A stretch of 64,000 nucleotides of DNA, from assembly GCA_900660155.1 (NCBI GenBank), contig CABFPE010000215.1, positions 880,215-944,214 on the forward strand, in the 5' to 3' direction. Below are positions 11,854-20,929 of the stretch, piece by piece; the first letter of the stretch is position 1, and each line of letters opens with the position of its first letter. Under the pieces are notes generated by a model, which had not been told where the DNA came from, made no database searches, and worked only from the letters and a program-made list of their open reading frames with translations. This DNA is from Hofstenia miamia. Taxonomy: Eukaryota > Xenacoelomorpha > Acoela > Hofsteniidae. Made by a program: the position numbers and the translations under genes.

Positions 11854-12656
11854 TTAAAGTGTAAACTTTATCACCGACTTGATGAAGTTGGCCATATACA
11901 TCTTTGTTATAGTTGCATATTTAGCGGACAGAACTTTTCTTATTGAATATACAAATAGTTGGTGCATCAGGTCTTTGATGTAATCGTTTTTTGGTAAAGG
12001 TTTGTACTGTTTGTACCTCATTGCTAGTGGTATGTTAGCTTCATGACCATATGTCGCCTTGAAAGGTGGTAGAGTGGACATTGGTATTGTAGAAGTACTC
12101 ACTATGGGGAAGTAGGTATCTCCAATATTTTCCTCCGACTCTGGAAGTAGCGATGCGAATTAATTTTATCAAAGTTTTATTTAGGCGTCCTACTACGCCA
12201 TTGCTTTGTTGATGTTATGGGGCGGCATGCTCGTGGAAGATGTCGAGCTGCTGCAGCAGTTTCTGTGTGAGAGAGCCTTCGAATTGCGTTCCTCTATTCA
12301 GATAGTAGTGTGGTCATAGGACCGAAGCGGAGGATCCATGTATGTAGTATTGCTGTGGCAATGGTATGTGCTGTTTGGTTGATGACGGGGACCATGCAAG
12401 CATACTTGGTGAAATTGTCAACCAATACAAGAACATATTGAAAACCTTCATCGTCTTTCGACAGTTGCTCAATGTCTACATGGACTATATCATTAGTACA
12501 AGTTGATGTTATTTTTTGAAGGTTAGCTTTTTGTTTAGGAAAATGTGTGATCTTGTTTAGGATGCACATGGTGCATTTATCGATGACACAGCAGTTACAA
12601 TGGATTTTGTTGAGGTTTATCGGCTTAGGGGCTGCCTCAGTGGAAGATGGTTCCAC
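11854..12656 (-). pseudogene. Retroelement integrase, disrupted
   Basis: The first half has a CxxC zinc-binding remnant (CVIDKCTMC), then NDIVHVDIEQLSKDDEG and VLVLVDNFTKYACMVP, the start of the DDE core of Ty3/gypsy integrases, with the first catalytic Asp present. A frameshift and stop occur at about 12294. In the shifted frame the usual DRGTQF motif reads NRGTQF (second Asp changed to Asn) and the usual NGxxER motif reads NGVVGR (catalytic Glu changed to Gly). Further down, LPPFKATYGHEANIPL (about 12070) matches the post-core P.E..YG..P.L segment. The enzyme is therefore dead by frameshift and by loss of two catalytic residues. Confidence 0.75.
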
Positions 12657-12658
12657 CT

Positions 12659-13839
12659 TTATTGATGTTGGCTGTGTTGAAGCAGATTGACCTGGTGTTC
12701 TTGGTTTAGGTGTGTTGGAGACTCATTCGATTTAATTTGGTTAGCAATTTTCTTATAGTTATCAATTTGGAGCTTGGCCTCAACGGCTTTTTTAATGAAT
12801 GTAGGCAGTTTGTCGTCGGGGCTGCATTTGTGCTCAAATCTGCACTTTATCTGAAGAGGCATACCATAGGTAATATAGGTAAATAGATCTTGCGAGCAGT
12901 ATTCGGTTGATGATAGGCTTAATCGATACAAATGTTCAACCAGGAGGATTTATTCCTCGATGTCATCATCTTGTTTGTAGGCGGTGTTGTTTAAGATAAT
13001 TTTGTACTGGTTACATGCAGTTGGTGCATGGATGTGATCATAAAAATTTTGTATTAACAGAGAGTAATCAGATCTGGCGATGTTGTCTAAGGTAAGATAG
13101 TAATTGAAGGGTTTGCCTGTTAAGAATGTTGAGAATTATTGGGCAAGGGCGTGCTCTTGGCCCACTTTCTGGACAGTTAGATGCTGTTTGTACTTGAATA
13201 GCCATTCTTCAAAAGTTGGCGAAATGCCATCAGTTTTACTGGAGAATTTACATGGAGGCATTCATAGTTTCAGATTCTCATCTGGCGCCACTGGTGGTAG
13301 TTTGGATTTGATCAGTTTCTTGTCCGTGAAAGGACTTTCTAGGTTGTTTAGCCTATTACTTAGTATAGCGAGTTTGTTATTATTGTTTTCTAAGAAACCG
13401 TTATTTATTGATGATGGAGGTGGTGTAATATTGGTTAGATCTGAGATGGCACTCGGAAGAGTGTTAAGAGGTTGTTGTTTTGGTCAAGTATTTCATTGGA
13501 TCATTCAATTCATTGCTATAAGATTTCATTTCTCTTCTCTAATCTAATGATTCATTTTCTTCACAAAGAACTTGGTTTCGTTTTTCTGTTTCTTTGTTTG
13601 TTGTTTGTCAGATTTCAGGGTTGCTATTTCCTGACGTAAGCTTTGGTTTTCAAGTTGTATCATGTCGAATCTATGCAGTTTTCAATTTGAATTTCTTCCA
13701 TTTTGTGTTTTAGTGCTTTGATTTCGGCTTCGAAGGATTGAATTTTCTCAATCAGTTCGTCTCGTGAGAGTTTTGTACTCTGACCGGGGGTTAGATTGAG
13801 ATATGGGAGTAGTTGGTTTTTTACTGCGTGTTTTTTCAT
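12659..13839 (-). pseudogene. Retroelement gag-like gene, disrupted
   Basis: A minus-strand frame starts MKKHAVKNQLLPYLNL at 13839 and has a Lys/Glu-rich coiled-coil-like N-terminus. After several stops and shifts, a capsid-like region follows (about 13470-12659): a Pro/Asn-rich linker, SPTFEEWLFKYKQHLT, then helices ending with a Cys-containing CRFEHKCSPDDKLP segment. FEEWL..(Y/F)....L is the typical start of Ty3/gypsy capsid domains. No CCHC zinc knuckle is visible at the C-terminus. The last open part is 12931-12659; integrase follows at once. Confidence 0.55.
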
Positions 13840-14117
13840 ATAATGGTGACCAAGGGCCTTGAATACATACAGCTTTCATCAATGGCGATCTTCGGTGGAG
13901 TAGTTAGGCTTTACTAGTTGGTAAAAAAAATTTTTCGGTAATTTCGGCTATCAGCAAAATGTTTCAGCCACGTAGGTTGCCAAACAAATAGAGTCTCTGC
14001 AACTCCAAGTAATTTTGATCATTCTTTCATTGTGGTTCTTTTTTCAGGATCCCTTTCACAGAGGTACCGTTAAATATAAAACGTATTTGAGTTAGGAGGT
14101 TCCTGCGGTGGTTGCGA

Positions 14118-14270
14118 TGTGGCATCAGCATGGAAATCTGCGTAGATAAAACACCAGGATTTGCCGACATCTCAATAATTAACGGCCTGACTCCACAGCC
14201 AAACAAGCCTATTCCTAGTAAAAGTTAAAGGTAAAGATCAGGTAAAGGAAGGGTGCATGGCCACACTCAG
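14118..14270 (-). repeat. 5' LTR remnant
   Basis: About 150 bases match the outer part of the LTR at 7182 with scattered substitutions, beginning with the same TGTGGCATC. After about 14270 homology breaks, apart from a short GCAAAGTGTA match, so most of the 5' LTR is deleted. Confidence 0.75.
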
Positions 14271-14300
14271 GCAAAGTGTAACCTACATGCTTGTAAAAAC

Positions 14301-14754
14301 CTAAACTGAGTACAAACATATAATGAAATTTTATTTCAAAATTCGGGGAAATTTTGCATGAAAATTATGAGCAACTTCTATTTTATGCTTTAAGTATATT
14401 CTTGCTAACCCATAAATATGGTTTGAAGCATTCATCAGTCATTTTTTTATAATCAAATTTTTTTCAAAATGTGGGCCCCCAGAGATCAGCAATTTTGGGT
14501 TGAAGTTACTGATTTATATGAGAAATTGTTACGTTCCATATATCAAAAAAAAATTCAATTAATTTACATTACATGCAAATTGTGCAAAAGGGCGTGGCAC
14601 CATACTCCCATGTGCACACAACGCGCTCAACAAATTTTTTTCAAAGGGTTTGGATCAGACTTTCCAAAATTTGGCACATTAGCTATTGAACCACTAGTGA
14701 GTAATCTCAGCGAATTTTAGCTTTATCTGATGCCTAGAAAGGCCCTAACTGCAA
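14301..14754. other. No feature seen
   Basis: AT-rich sequence with one short open frame (14469-14720 plus) that shows no domain, signal peptide or splice logic. Confidence 0.5.
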
Positions 14755-14837
14755 TCGGGCGCTGTGTATTATGGGATTTCAGACCCAGAGGCCGCTGGGT
14801 ACACTTATTTCCTAATTCCCATAGTACACAGCACCCG
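14755..14837. repeat. Hairpin element, GTAC-containing arms, adjacent to (TA)n
   Basis: Left arm TCGGGCGCTGTGTATTATGG (from 14755) and right arm ending CCATAGTACACAGCACCCGA pair over about 25 bp with few mismatches around a 35-base loop. The right arm abuts the (TA)n tract in which the Crypton-like element sits. Confidence 0.65.
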
Positions 14838-14861
14838 ATATATATATATATATATATATAT
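14838..14861. repeat. (TA)n at left edge of Crypton-like copy 1
   Basis: Perfect AT/TA run ending exactly where the sequence shared with the inverted copy begins. Confidence 0.9.
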
Positions 14862-14870
14862 GACCCCCTC

Positions 14871-15130
14871 GCTACTATGGAATTTGCAAATATTGCGTAC
14901 TGCGGGGGAATCGTGTCTAAATTTACATAGTGCTCCGGGGGACTATGCTTAAACAACTTTGCAAAGAATAGAACATCGATCAAAATTTTCGTGTGATACA
15001 TGTAGATGCTAACTACTAATAAACACATACTTAACTTCGAAATTAATTATTTTAAAAAAAATTTCAAAATTTTTTATACTCCCCATTAGTACACATGAAA
15101 AATTATTAATCCCCCTCTGTACGTTTTAGA
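14871..15130. repeat. Left subterminal motif array of Crypton-like element
   Basis: GTAC- or GTGC-plus-G-run motifs recur: GCGTACTGCGGGGGAAT, AGTGCTCCGGGGGACTAT, then two inverted ones, TATACTCCCCATTAGTAC and AATCCCCCTCTGTACG just before the gene. Arrays of this kind are usually recombinase or transposase binding sites; that role is inferred. Confidence 0.55.
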
Positions 15131-15134
15131 AAGC

Positions 15135-15209
15135 ATGGCAGAAATTTGGTCCGATGATGAGTTGCTCACATTCACACAATATTTTGAGAAGAACAATGAA
15201 CCTCCAATG
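15135..15209 (+). CDS. Crypton-like recombinase, exon 1 (copy 1)
   Basis: ATG at 15135 opens a 25-codon exon beginning MAEIWSDDELLTF and ending in ...EPPM followed by a consensus donor GTAAGT. The same exon with the same donor occurs in copy 2 (63713-63639) with two substitutions. The acidic start is typical for these elements. Intron 15210-15476 ends in ATTTAG. Confidence 0.65.
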
Positions 15210-15476
15210 GTAAGTTTCAATGTTTAAACAGTTTTCCTTACCTTACAAATAGATGTTGACTGTAATATTTATGAATTTATTGATGAAATACTATATTTCT
15301 TTGAAATTTGTTCTTGAAATTTGGTATAGTAAAATTGGAAGCAAAAAATTTTTATATTTTAGCATTTCACACTTCTTAAAATTAACAGTCGCTATTTAAT
15401 TAATTTCTGTTATTCCTTTATATATTAATTAAAATACCTCGTAAGAGTGACTTAGCATTATTTGGTAATCATTTAG

Positions 15477-15799
15477 GAATCTTCTGCACAGTCTAAGCGA
15501 TGTCTAAGTAAAATTGCTGAATTCAAAGAGAAAATACGTCGCTTAAAGAAGAAATTTAAGAAATCGGAAGCTTCTAAGGTTACAGATAACGCAAATGAGA
15601 GAAATGAAAAAAATTTTAAAAGAACCAAAAAATCGGATTCCTAGAATGAAAAAATTGAGAGAAAAAGATATGCCTAAAGTGCAAAAAAGAAGTCAGTGAT
15701 TTATCTCACCATTTAATTCGTGGTCATCCTAATCTTAACACAGATGTTCGCCATTTAATGATTGATGTAGAACGAGTGCAAAATTTTAACAAACGTTAA
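15477..15799 (+). pseudogene. Crypton-like element coiled-coil and zinc-finger region (copy 1, frameshifted)
   Basis: Exon 2 starts ESSAQSKRCLSKI and continues into a basic coiled coil (IRRLKKKFKKS). Relative to copy 2 there is a deletion of roughly 17-22 bases and small indels near 15610-15670 that shift the frame before the Cys/His cluster. The end of the region (VERVQNFNKR) is followed in both copies by the same TAA. Confidence 0.6.
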
Positions 15800-16972
15800 T
15801 TTTTTTGTAATGACTGCAAAAGAATATTTTTAAATAATCGGCGTCATAAGGCAATATGCTTAACGAAGCCACAAGCCCTAAAGAAGGGATTTGATATTGA
15901 TAGCTTGCCCAAGTGGTTTCGGAAAAACTTTGAAGAAGCTATGTGCGCTGACTATATTAATGCCGTCAAAAAGTTTAATGATTTTCTAAAGCCTAGACTT
16001 AAAAAAAGAGGTGTAACAACCCAATCAATCAAATATTCATTACCAACAACAATAGGACAATTTTTAGCTAGTTCTCTACAAGATACAAAATGTTTTAGGA
16101 AACCCGAGAAATTAGGTGAAGTTATTGAAAATCACAAGGTTGCTCATGGTATAATGAATTCCTCACTGTTGAGCCGAATGGCAATATTGAAAAACTTTGT
16201 GAATTTCGTTAAATTACATTATAAATCGATTCCAATACAATATGAAGAAGCATGTGCAGCAATCACAGAGGTTAGAGCAGATCTATCTAAATCAGCTGCA
16301 AGAGAAAAAATCATAACAAAAGAAAAGCGTTTTGAAAGAGTGCCTACCCTAGAAGTAATGAAGAAGATTGTTTCAGGTTTTGAATCAATTTTAGAAGAAA
16401 TGAGTGCTAATGATATGCATTTTAAGAACTTAAGAGCCATTGTTTTTTTCCTTATTCAATCTAAACTTAATTGTCGTCCGGGACCAATTTTACTGTTAAA
16501 ATGGAATGAATTTTCGAAATTGAAAAAGGGTGAAACATTGATCAAAACTGAACATAAAACTGGTTATAAGTTTCCCATCCACATTAAAATTAATAGAAAG
16601 CAAGTGGAATATCTCAAGATGCTGAAATCACATTGTTCTTCTACAAATAAAGGACCAGATGATTTAATTTTTGGAAATATTAATGGTTCCCTATGCACTT
16701 CAATGTCAACAGAAATAAATAACGTGATTGCAAATAATTTTCCTGATTATAGCAATTATAATTTTAATGCAACATCAATTAGGAAATTTTTTGAAAAAGA
16801 AATACTTGAAAATAAAAATATTTCTGATGAAATCAAAGCTGCCCATTTAAAGCAAACGGGACATAGCAGATCAACTGCAGAAAAAGAATATATTGCCAAT
16901 AGTTTCACTGATTTAAGTGAAACTTATGAGTTTATGCTAGGAAGTAATGTGCCCTCTACAAATAAATGTTAA
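15800..16972 (+). CDS. Tyrosine recombinase (Crypton-like), intact catalytic ORF
   Basis: An uninterrupted frame of about 390 codons directly after the shared TAA. It begins with a Cys/His cluster (CNDCKRIFLNNRRHKAIC), then a helical core-binding region (SIKYSLPTTIGQFLASSL), then the catalytic domain: first Arg in NCRPGPILLLKW, the beta-hairpin Lys region KTEHKTGYKF, TSIRKFF in place of the HxxR box, and TGHSRSTAEKEY with the conserved His and the candidate nucleophile Tyr. Members of this enzyme class cut and rejoin DNA through a 3'-phosphotyrosine without a DDE triad. The frame has no good Kozak ATG near its start; it is probably meant to be read as the continuation of the spliced upstream exons. 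Ends ...TNKC stop at 16972. Confidence 0.75.
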   Translation, partial: FFCNDCKRIFLNNRRHKAICLTKPQALKKGFDIDSLPKWFRKNFEEAMCADYINAVKKFNDFLKPRLKKRGVTTQSIKYSLPTTIGQFLASSLQDTKCFRKPEKLGEVIENHKVAHGIMNSSLLSRMAILKNFVNFVKLHYKSIPIQYEEACAAITEVRADLSKSAAREKIITKEKRFERVPTLEVMKKIVSGFESILEEMSANDMHFKNLRAIVFFLIQSKLNCRPGPILLLKWNEFSKLKKGETLIKTEHKTGYKFPIHIKINRKQVEYLKMLKSHCSSTNKGPDDLIFGNINGSLCTSMSTEINNVIANNFPDYSNYNFNATSIRKFFEKEILENKNISDEIKAAHLKQTGHSRSTAEKEYIANSFTDLSETYEFMLGSNVPSTNKC

Positions 16973-17039
16973 ACTTTACAATTTTCAAACAACTTTGTTT
17001 AATAATCGTTTTGTATTGTCTTAGTGCTGATGAAATATT

Positions 17040-17189
17040 TGTATACGATTTCGCATGTTGTACTTACGGGGCTATATAAAAAACAGTATGTACTAAGGGG
17101 GTCATATAATTCAAAGTGTACTACGGGGAATATATAATTTCAAAAAAATGTACAGAAGGGGATTATAAAAAAATGTGTGTACTTCAGGG

Positions 17190-17192
<3 letters not shown>
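17040..17192. repeat. Right subterminal motif array of Crypton-like element
   Basis: Five near-tandem units of about 30 bases share GTAC, two to four bases, a G run and TATA: GTACTTACGGGGCTATATA, GTACTAAGGGGGTCATATA, GTACTACGGGGAATATATA, GTACAGAAGGGGATTATA and GTACTTCAGGGGAGATATA. All are retained in copy 2. Confidence 0.7.

Positions 17193-17222
<30 letters not shown>
17193..17222. repeat. (TA)n at right edge of Crypton-like copy 1
   Basis: Perfect AT run following the last GGGGAG motif. Confidence 0.9.
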
Positions 17223-17224
<2 letters not shown>

Positions 17225-17625
17225 TGTGTACACTTTTTTTATACATAGATTCGCTATGTATTTTTTCAAAAATTTATAGATTCGCTTTGTACAAAAATGT
17301 ATTTATATATACGCTTTGTACCTGTATTTTTAAAAAAAAATTTTTTTTGGATTTTAATCTAGTACTTTTAATATCATCTAAAAACGCCGATAATTTTCAT
17401 ATTTCCTTATTGCTATCTATTTTTAAAGGTAAGCATAATTGAAAATATGTATTCTGAAAAACTGATTAATACAAAAACAAATGCAGTTACATTTTTTGAA
17501 GCTATCTTGAATATACTGGTAAGTTATACATGTTTTATAACCTATTCTGCATAATTCACATTCCGTTGTTTGTGCCTGAGTGGTTGAATCCTGCTGCCTT
17601 TGGTGCATAAATCACTAATTGGTTC
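17223..17625. other. Spacer unique to copy 1
   Basis: About 400 bases between the recombinase unit and the shared downstream module. It begins GCTGTGTACAC and contains three or four spaced TTCGCT(A/T)TGTA-type motifs (17250-17325), recalling the hairpin arms at 14755. It has no counterpart in copy 2, whose spacer is of similar length but different sequence. Confidence 0.5.
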
Positions 17626-17916
17626 CTTCAGAAAGTGTAGACGATGATGTCATTGATGAGACTATTATGAAAATTAATTCAGATTCTCAACATCTCACAG
17701 ACTCTAATCCTACATCTTCTTACAAATTAAATTCTGAAAGCGAATCAAAAAGTAAGTTTCTTCTGAAGAATTAATGATCATGGCTTTGTATTTTCAAAAT
17801 TCAAAATTTCTTCAATAAAAATGAGTGTGAATGTCACTCAGGTAGTTCAAAACTTTCAGTTTAAGCCCTCCAAATGTTAAAGAAGCTTAATAATGCCATA
17901 AATAAAAACAAATTTG

Positions 17917-17918
<2 letters not shown>
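17626..17918 (+). repeat. Shared downstream module of the Crypton-like repeat
   Basis: 293 bases match 61198-60903 (inverted copy) almost base for base and lie in the same order and orientation relative to the recombinase in both places. It contains a short coding-like acidic segment, SVDDDVIDETIMKINSDS, ending KSKFLLKN stop, and then an untranslated stretch running into (TA)n. It could be the 3' exon of a second small ORF of a larger element. Confidence 0.6.

Positions 17919-17959
<41 letters not shown>
17919..17959. repeat. (TA)n between Crypton module and mariner element
   Basis: Imperfect TA run; the mariner terminal repeat begins directly after it. Confidence 0.9.
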
Positions 17960-17960
17960 C

Positions 17961-19246
17961 AGGGTTGGCCATAATGTACTCTATATTTAATTAGAACAAA
18001 AATTTTATTTGAAAGAAAAAGCAAACACTTAAATTTATTTACAGTCATACAGGTATAGAATTTTAAGATAATTAAAGAAAATGTTCAAAATGACCTCCGT
18101 CATGCTCCAGAACAAGCTCGCACCTTGGAATCATATTTTGTACAGAGTGCTGCAATTCTTCAACATTGACACTTTCAAATTCTTGTGTTGTTTTCTGCTT
18201 TAATTTATCAAGATTACTTGGCGCAAAATGGTGGTATGCACGATCTCTTAGCATGCCCCAAAAATAGTAATCGAGGGCTGACAGATCTGGTGAGCACGGC
18301 GGCCATTCAACATCAAAACCTCGACCAATAACACCTTCCTCTGGAAAATGTTCTGATAAGAAATGTCTTACTCTGAGCGAATAATGAGGTGGAGCACCAT
18401 TATGTTGGAATATGGGTGTGTCATATACTTCTTTTTGATGAAGCTGTGTAACCACGTGATGTTGCAATAAATGTGTATACTAATCTCGGTTAACAGTATC
18501 TTCAAAGAAGGAAATTTCCAGTTTCTGTTCTGAGCTAAAGCTCGCCCAAACACACAATTTCGGAGAGTGCAATGACTTTGTTTTTGTAACCTGAGGATTT
18601 TGATATGCCCAAATTACCATAATATGTCTGTTTAAAACACCGTCCAAGCTAAAATATGCCTCGTCTGACCAACAAATTTTTTTGGAGCACGTCCGGGTTG
18701 TTTAATACCCATTGGGTAAAACGCTTAAGCTAATTTTATCTTTAGGAGTAAGTTGTAGGACCATTGTAATTATGAAAATCTTTCAGTAAACGATTAACGC
18801 TGCGACGAGGAATTCCATAGTAGCGTGATACTCTGCTTGAACTAGCATGACAACTTGGATTTGGATTTTGAAGGATTTGCAATGATTCAACAACTTCATC
18901 TTTCTGCGGTCTTCCTGATGACGGAATCTAAAGTAGTGATTTTGTTGCTTCAAATTTTTTCATCTTACGTGTTATTTGTCTGGTCTGTAAATGGATCATT
19001 GGGGCAGCTTATTGAATTTTTTGTATGCTCTTAATGTTGCTGTATCACGTTCACCATTTTTATTAGACAATTTGAGTATCTACAGCCTTGTATCCAAATC
19101 AAGTGTCATAATTCTTCTAAAAATTCAATACTATTTGTAATTATTAAATTCTATTTATATAGAAATCTAAAAACAATATGGCGCCACACCAGCTGTGATA
19201 GGTTAACTTCTTATAAACAAATTAAATTTAGTGTACACTATTGCCA

Positions 19247-19251
<5 letters not shown>
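17961..19251 (-). mobile_element. mariner-type DNA transposon with both ends
   Basis: 1291 bp bounded by inverted repeats of about 35 bp: AGGGTTGGCCATAATGTACT at 17961 and its counterpart AGGGTTGGCAATAGTGTACA read inward from 19251. Both ends are flanked by TA within (TA)n tracts, as expected for TA-targeting elements. The transposase is on the minus strand. Element length is typical for mariners. Confidence 0.85.
18072..19110 (-). pseudogene. mariner transposase, disrupted
   Basis: The C-terminal 131 codons (18467-18072) are intact and contain FQHNGAPPHYSLRVR and WPPCSPDLSALDYYFWG. These are the last two catalytic blocks of a DDE/D transposase, with 37 residues between the second position and the final Asp, as in the DD37D group. 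The second catalytic Asp is Asn (HNGAPPH instead of HDGAPPH). Upstream (18470-19110) the helix-turn-helix part is recognisable (GRPQKDEVVESLQ, then SSRVSRYYGIPRRSV) but carries stops and shifts. The enzyme is dead. Confidence 0.8.

Positions 19252-19279
<28 letters not shown>
19252..19279. repeat. (TA)n right of mariner
   Basis: TA run continuing from the TA target of the mariner insertion. Confidence 0.9.
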
Positions 19280-19283
<4 letters not shown>

Positions 19284-20266
19284 TTTGGAGCAACTCATGC
19301 TTCAAAAGTTTCCTCAAATCATGTTATTAAAATATTCTGAGAAAAACTTTTTCATGTTGGAAATACTTCACCATCTCCTATGCATCTAATTGGAGATTCT
19401 TCTATTTCAGCTATATTGGGTTGTCTTGGTTGTATCCATTAGATATATATCCATTGTGGTAGCAATCCATTCTAGTGTACATGTCAGACTCCTACTTCCT
19501 AATGTAATGTCAAACTGAAATACATCAATTCTATTGTATTAGTAACTGTCTGAGTGTCAACAGCGCAGAAAGAGATCATACTCATTAATAGTGATCTTAA
19601 GAATATGATCTTATTAAGTTTCTCTCTTAATTAATTTGAATTAGTTCTGACATGTTCAGATGAAACTAAATGTAAACAAAGTGCAAATGAATTGTAAACT
19701 ATTGAAATTATTAGAAAACAGGTATGAAACCAGTGACAAACAAATATGCATTGGCATTCAGTTGTAATTTGATTTACATTTTACTTCAAACTTGGGTCAG
19801 CTTATTTGTTTTCTATACTCTAAAAACCTTTTGAGCTTTACATCTTTTGTTCATCATCATTAACTATTTTATTAATTATACTTAATAATTCAAGTTATAA
19901 GCTATATTTACATAGTGTTTGCAGGTTGTGCTTACGCACTTGCATGGCTGTGTTACTGAAATCAGCTTGTGAGGAGATACCAACTATCTAGGTTTCCAAT
20001 GGGCTATGTCATCTCATTTTTTTCCCTCCAACCAAATAGTTTCCTTAGCATTAAGCACCTTGATTATTATAAGTCTACTCAATTGTACAATTTCCATTTG
20101 AAATAGTGATACACTGATTAAGCACTGGCTAATAACAATGTCATCCCCTTTGACAGTGAATTGATATTATAAAGACGTGGAAGTGTCTTCTGGTAAGTCT
20201 TCGTCTAAGTTACTGTAACTAAACGAAGATTGTCATTAAATGTACATCTGAACAGTTGCAATATAA
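19280..20266. other. No feature seen
   Basis: Nothing supported on either strand; AT-rich with no long ORF or repeat structure. Confidence 0.5.
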
Positions 20267-20270
20267 TTAT

Positions 20271-20336
<66 letters not shown>
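20267..20336. repeat. (TA)n microsatellite, ~70 bp
   Basis: One of the longest near-perfect TA runs in the window, interrupted by one AAT. Confidence 0.9.
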
Positions 20337-20929
20337 TGAAAAAAGCACTAACTAATCTGTGTAAACTTGAAAATTTACATAGATTTGTACTATATCTTCT
20401 ATAGGTTATGATAAAGAACAAGATGAAATGCTGATTTGAAGTGTAATGCATAAACAGGAAACAATTTCTATTGCAATTTTTTTCAAATTTATTAGTGCAA
20501 ATTTTGGTGCAATTCAGAAAATATTGTGAGCCTTTCAGTGAGAAGAATTATATATTCAATACATGAATATGAAATAGAACTTTTATCTCAAAAGTGAATA
20601 TTTTTGATAGTCTAATGTACTCTCTGTATTCAAATTAATTCTCAGTCAACTGATATACAAAAAATGATTTAAGATTTATAGCCGAATTATTTGTGATGAA
20701 ATAATTGCAGAACCATATTATATACTAATATTTTCGGTACATTAAGAAATAAATAGCTTACATCTTTACAAAACAATTCCGCAATAAATTGCTAACATTT
20801 TGTCCATATAATGAAATTGCGTATTTAAGCCAATCACAGTCTTTGTTGAATTTCAATTTTATATAGCTTATGATAAACTTGCAGAATCTTTTGCAAACGA
20901 TTTTTGCCAAAGTGAAAACTGTTTTTATA

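Larger units (their letters stand above)
7182..14300 (-). mobile_element. LTR retrotransposon, Ty3/gypsy-like, degraded, minus orientation
   Basis: The element has LTR-related sequence at both ends, a polypurine tract, gag and integrase coding remnants and a long third open region, all on the minus strand. Order from the 5' end: LTR remnant (14118-14270), gag-like gene (about 13839-12659), integrase (about 12656-11854), unknown ORF3 (about 11724-7993), polypurine tract (7978-7966), 3' LTR (7965-7182). Gag runs directly into the integrase: there is no space for protease, reverse transcriptase and RNase H, so either these were deleted or the element is non-autonomous. All genes carry stops or frameshifts. 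The integrase resembles Ty3/gypsy integrases in its HHCC remnant and core. Confidence 0.8.
14862..17192 (+). mobile_element. Crypton-like tyrosine-recombinase element, copy 1
   Basis: A 2.33-kb unit repeated almost identically in inverted orientation at 61648-63986. Both copies start GACCCC and end GGGGAGATAT or its equivalent between (TA)n tracts. No long terminal inverted repeat is present. Ends carry arrays of short GTAC..GGGG motifs. The single gene encodes a short acidic N-terminal exon, a Lys/Arg-rich coiled coil, two Cys/His clusters and a C-terminal tyrosine recombinase, the layout known from animal Crypton-type transposons. No reverse transcriptase is present, which argues against DIRS or Ngaro elements. 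Confidence 0.75.

Noticed and set aside
13104..13547. 147-codon plus-strand ORF
   Set aside because: It is the antisense of the retroelement gag region, whose minus frame has recognisable capsid features.
14111..14117. Primer-binding site beside the 5' LTR remnant
   Set aside because: In element orientation the sequence after the LTR is TCGCAACCACCGC, which does not begin with TGG; no tRNA match could be argued.
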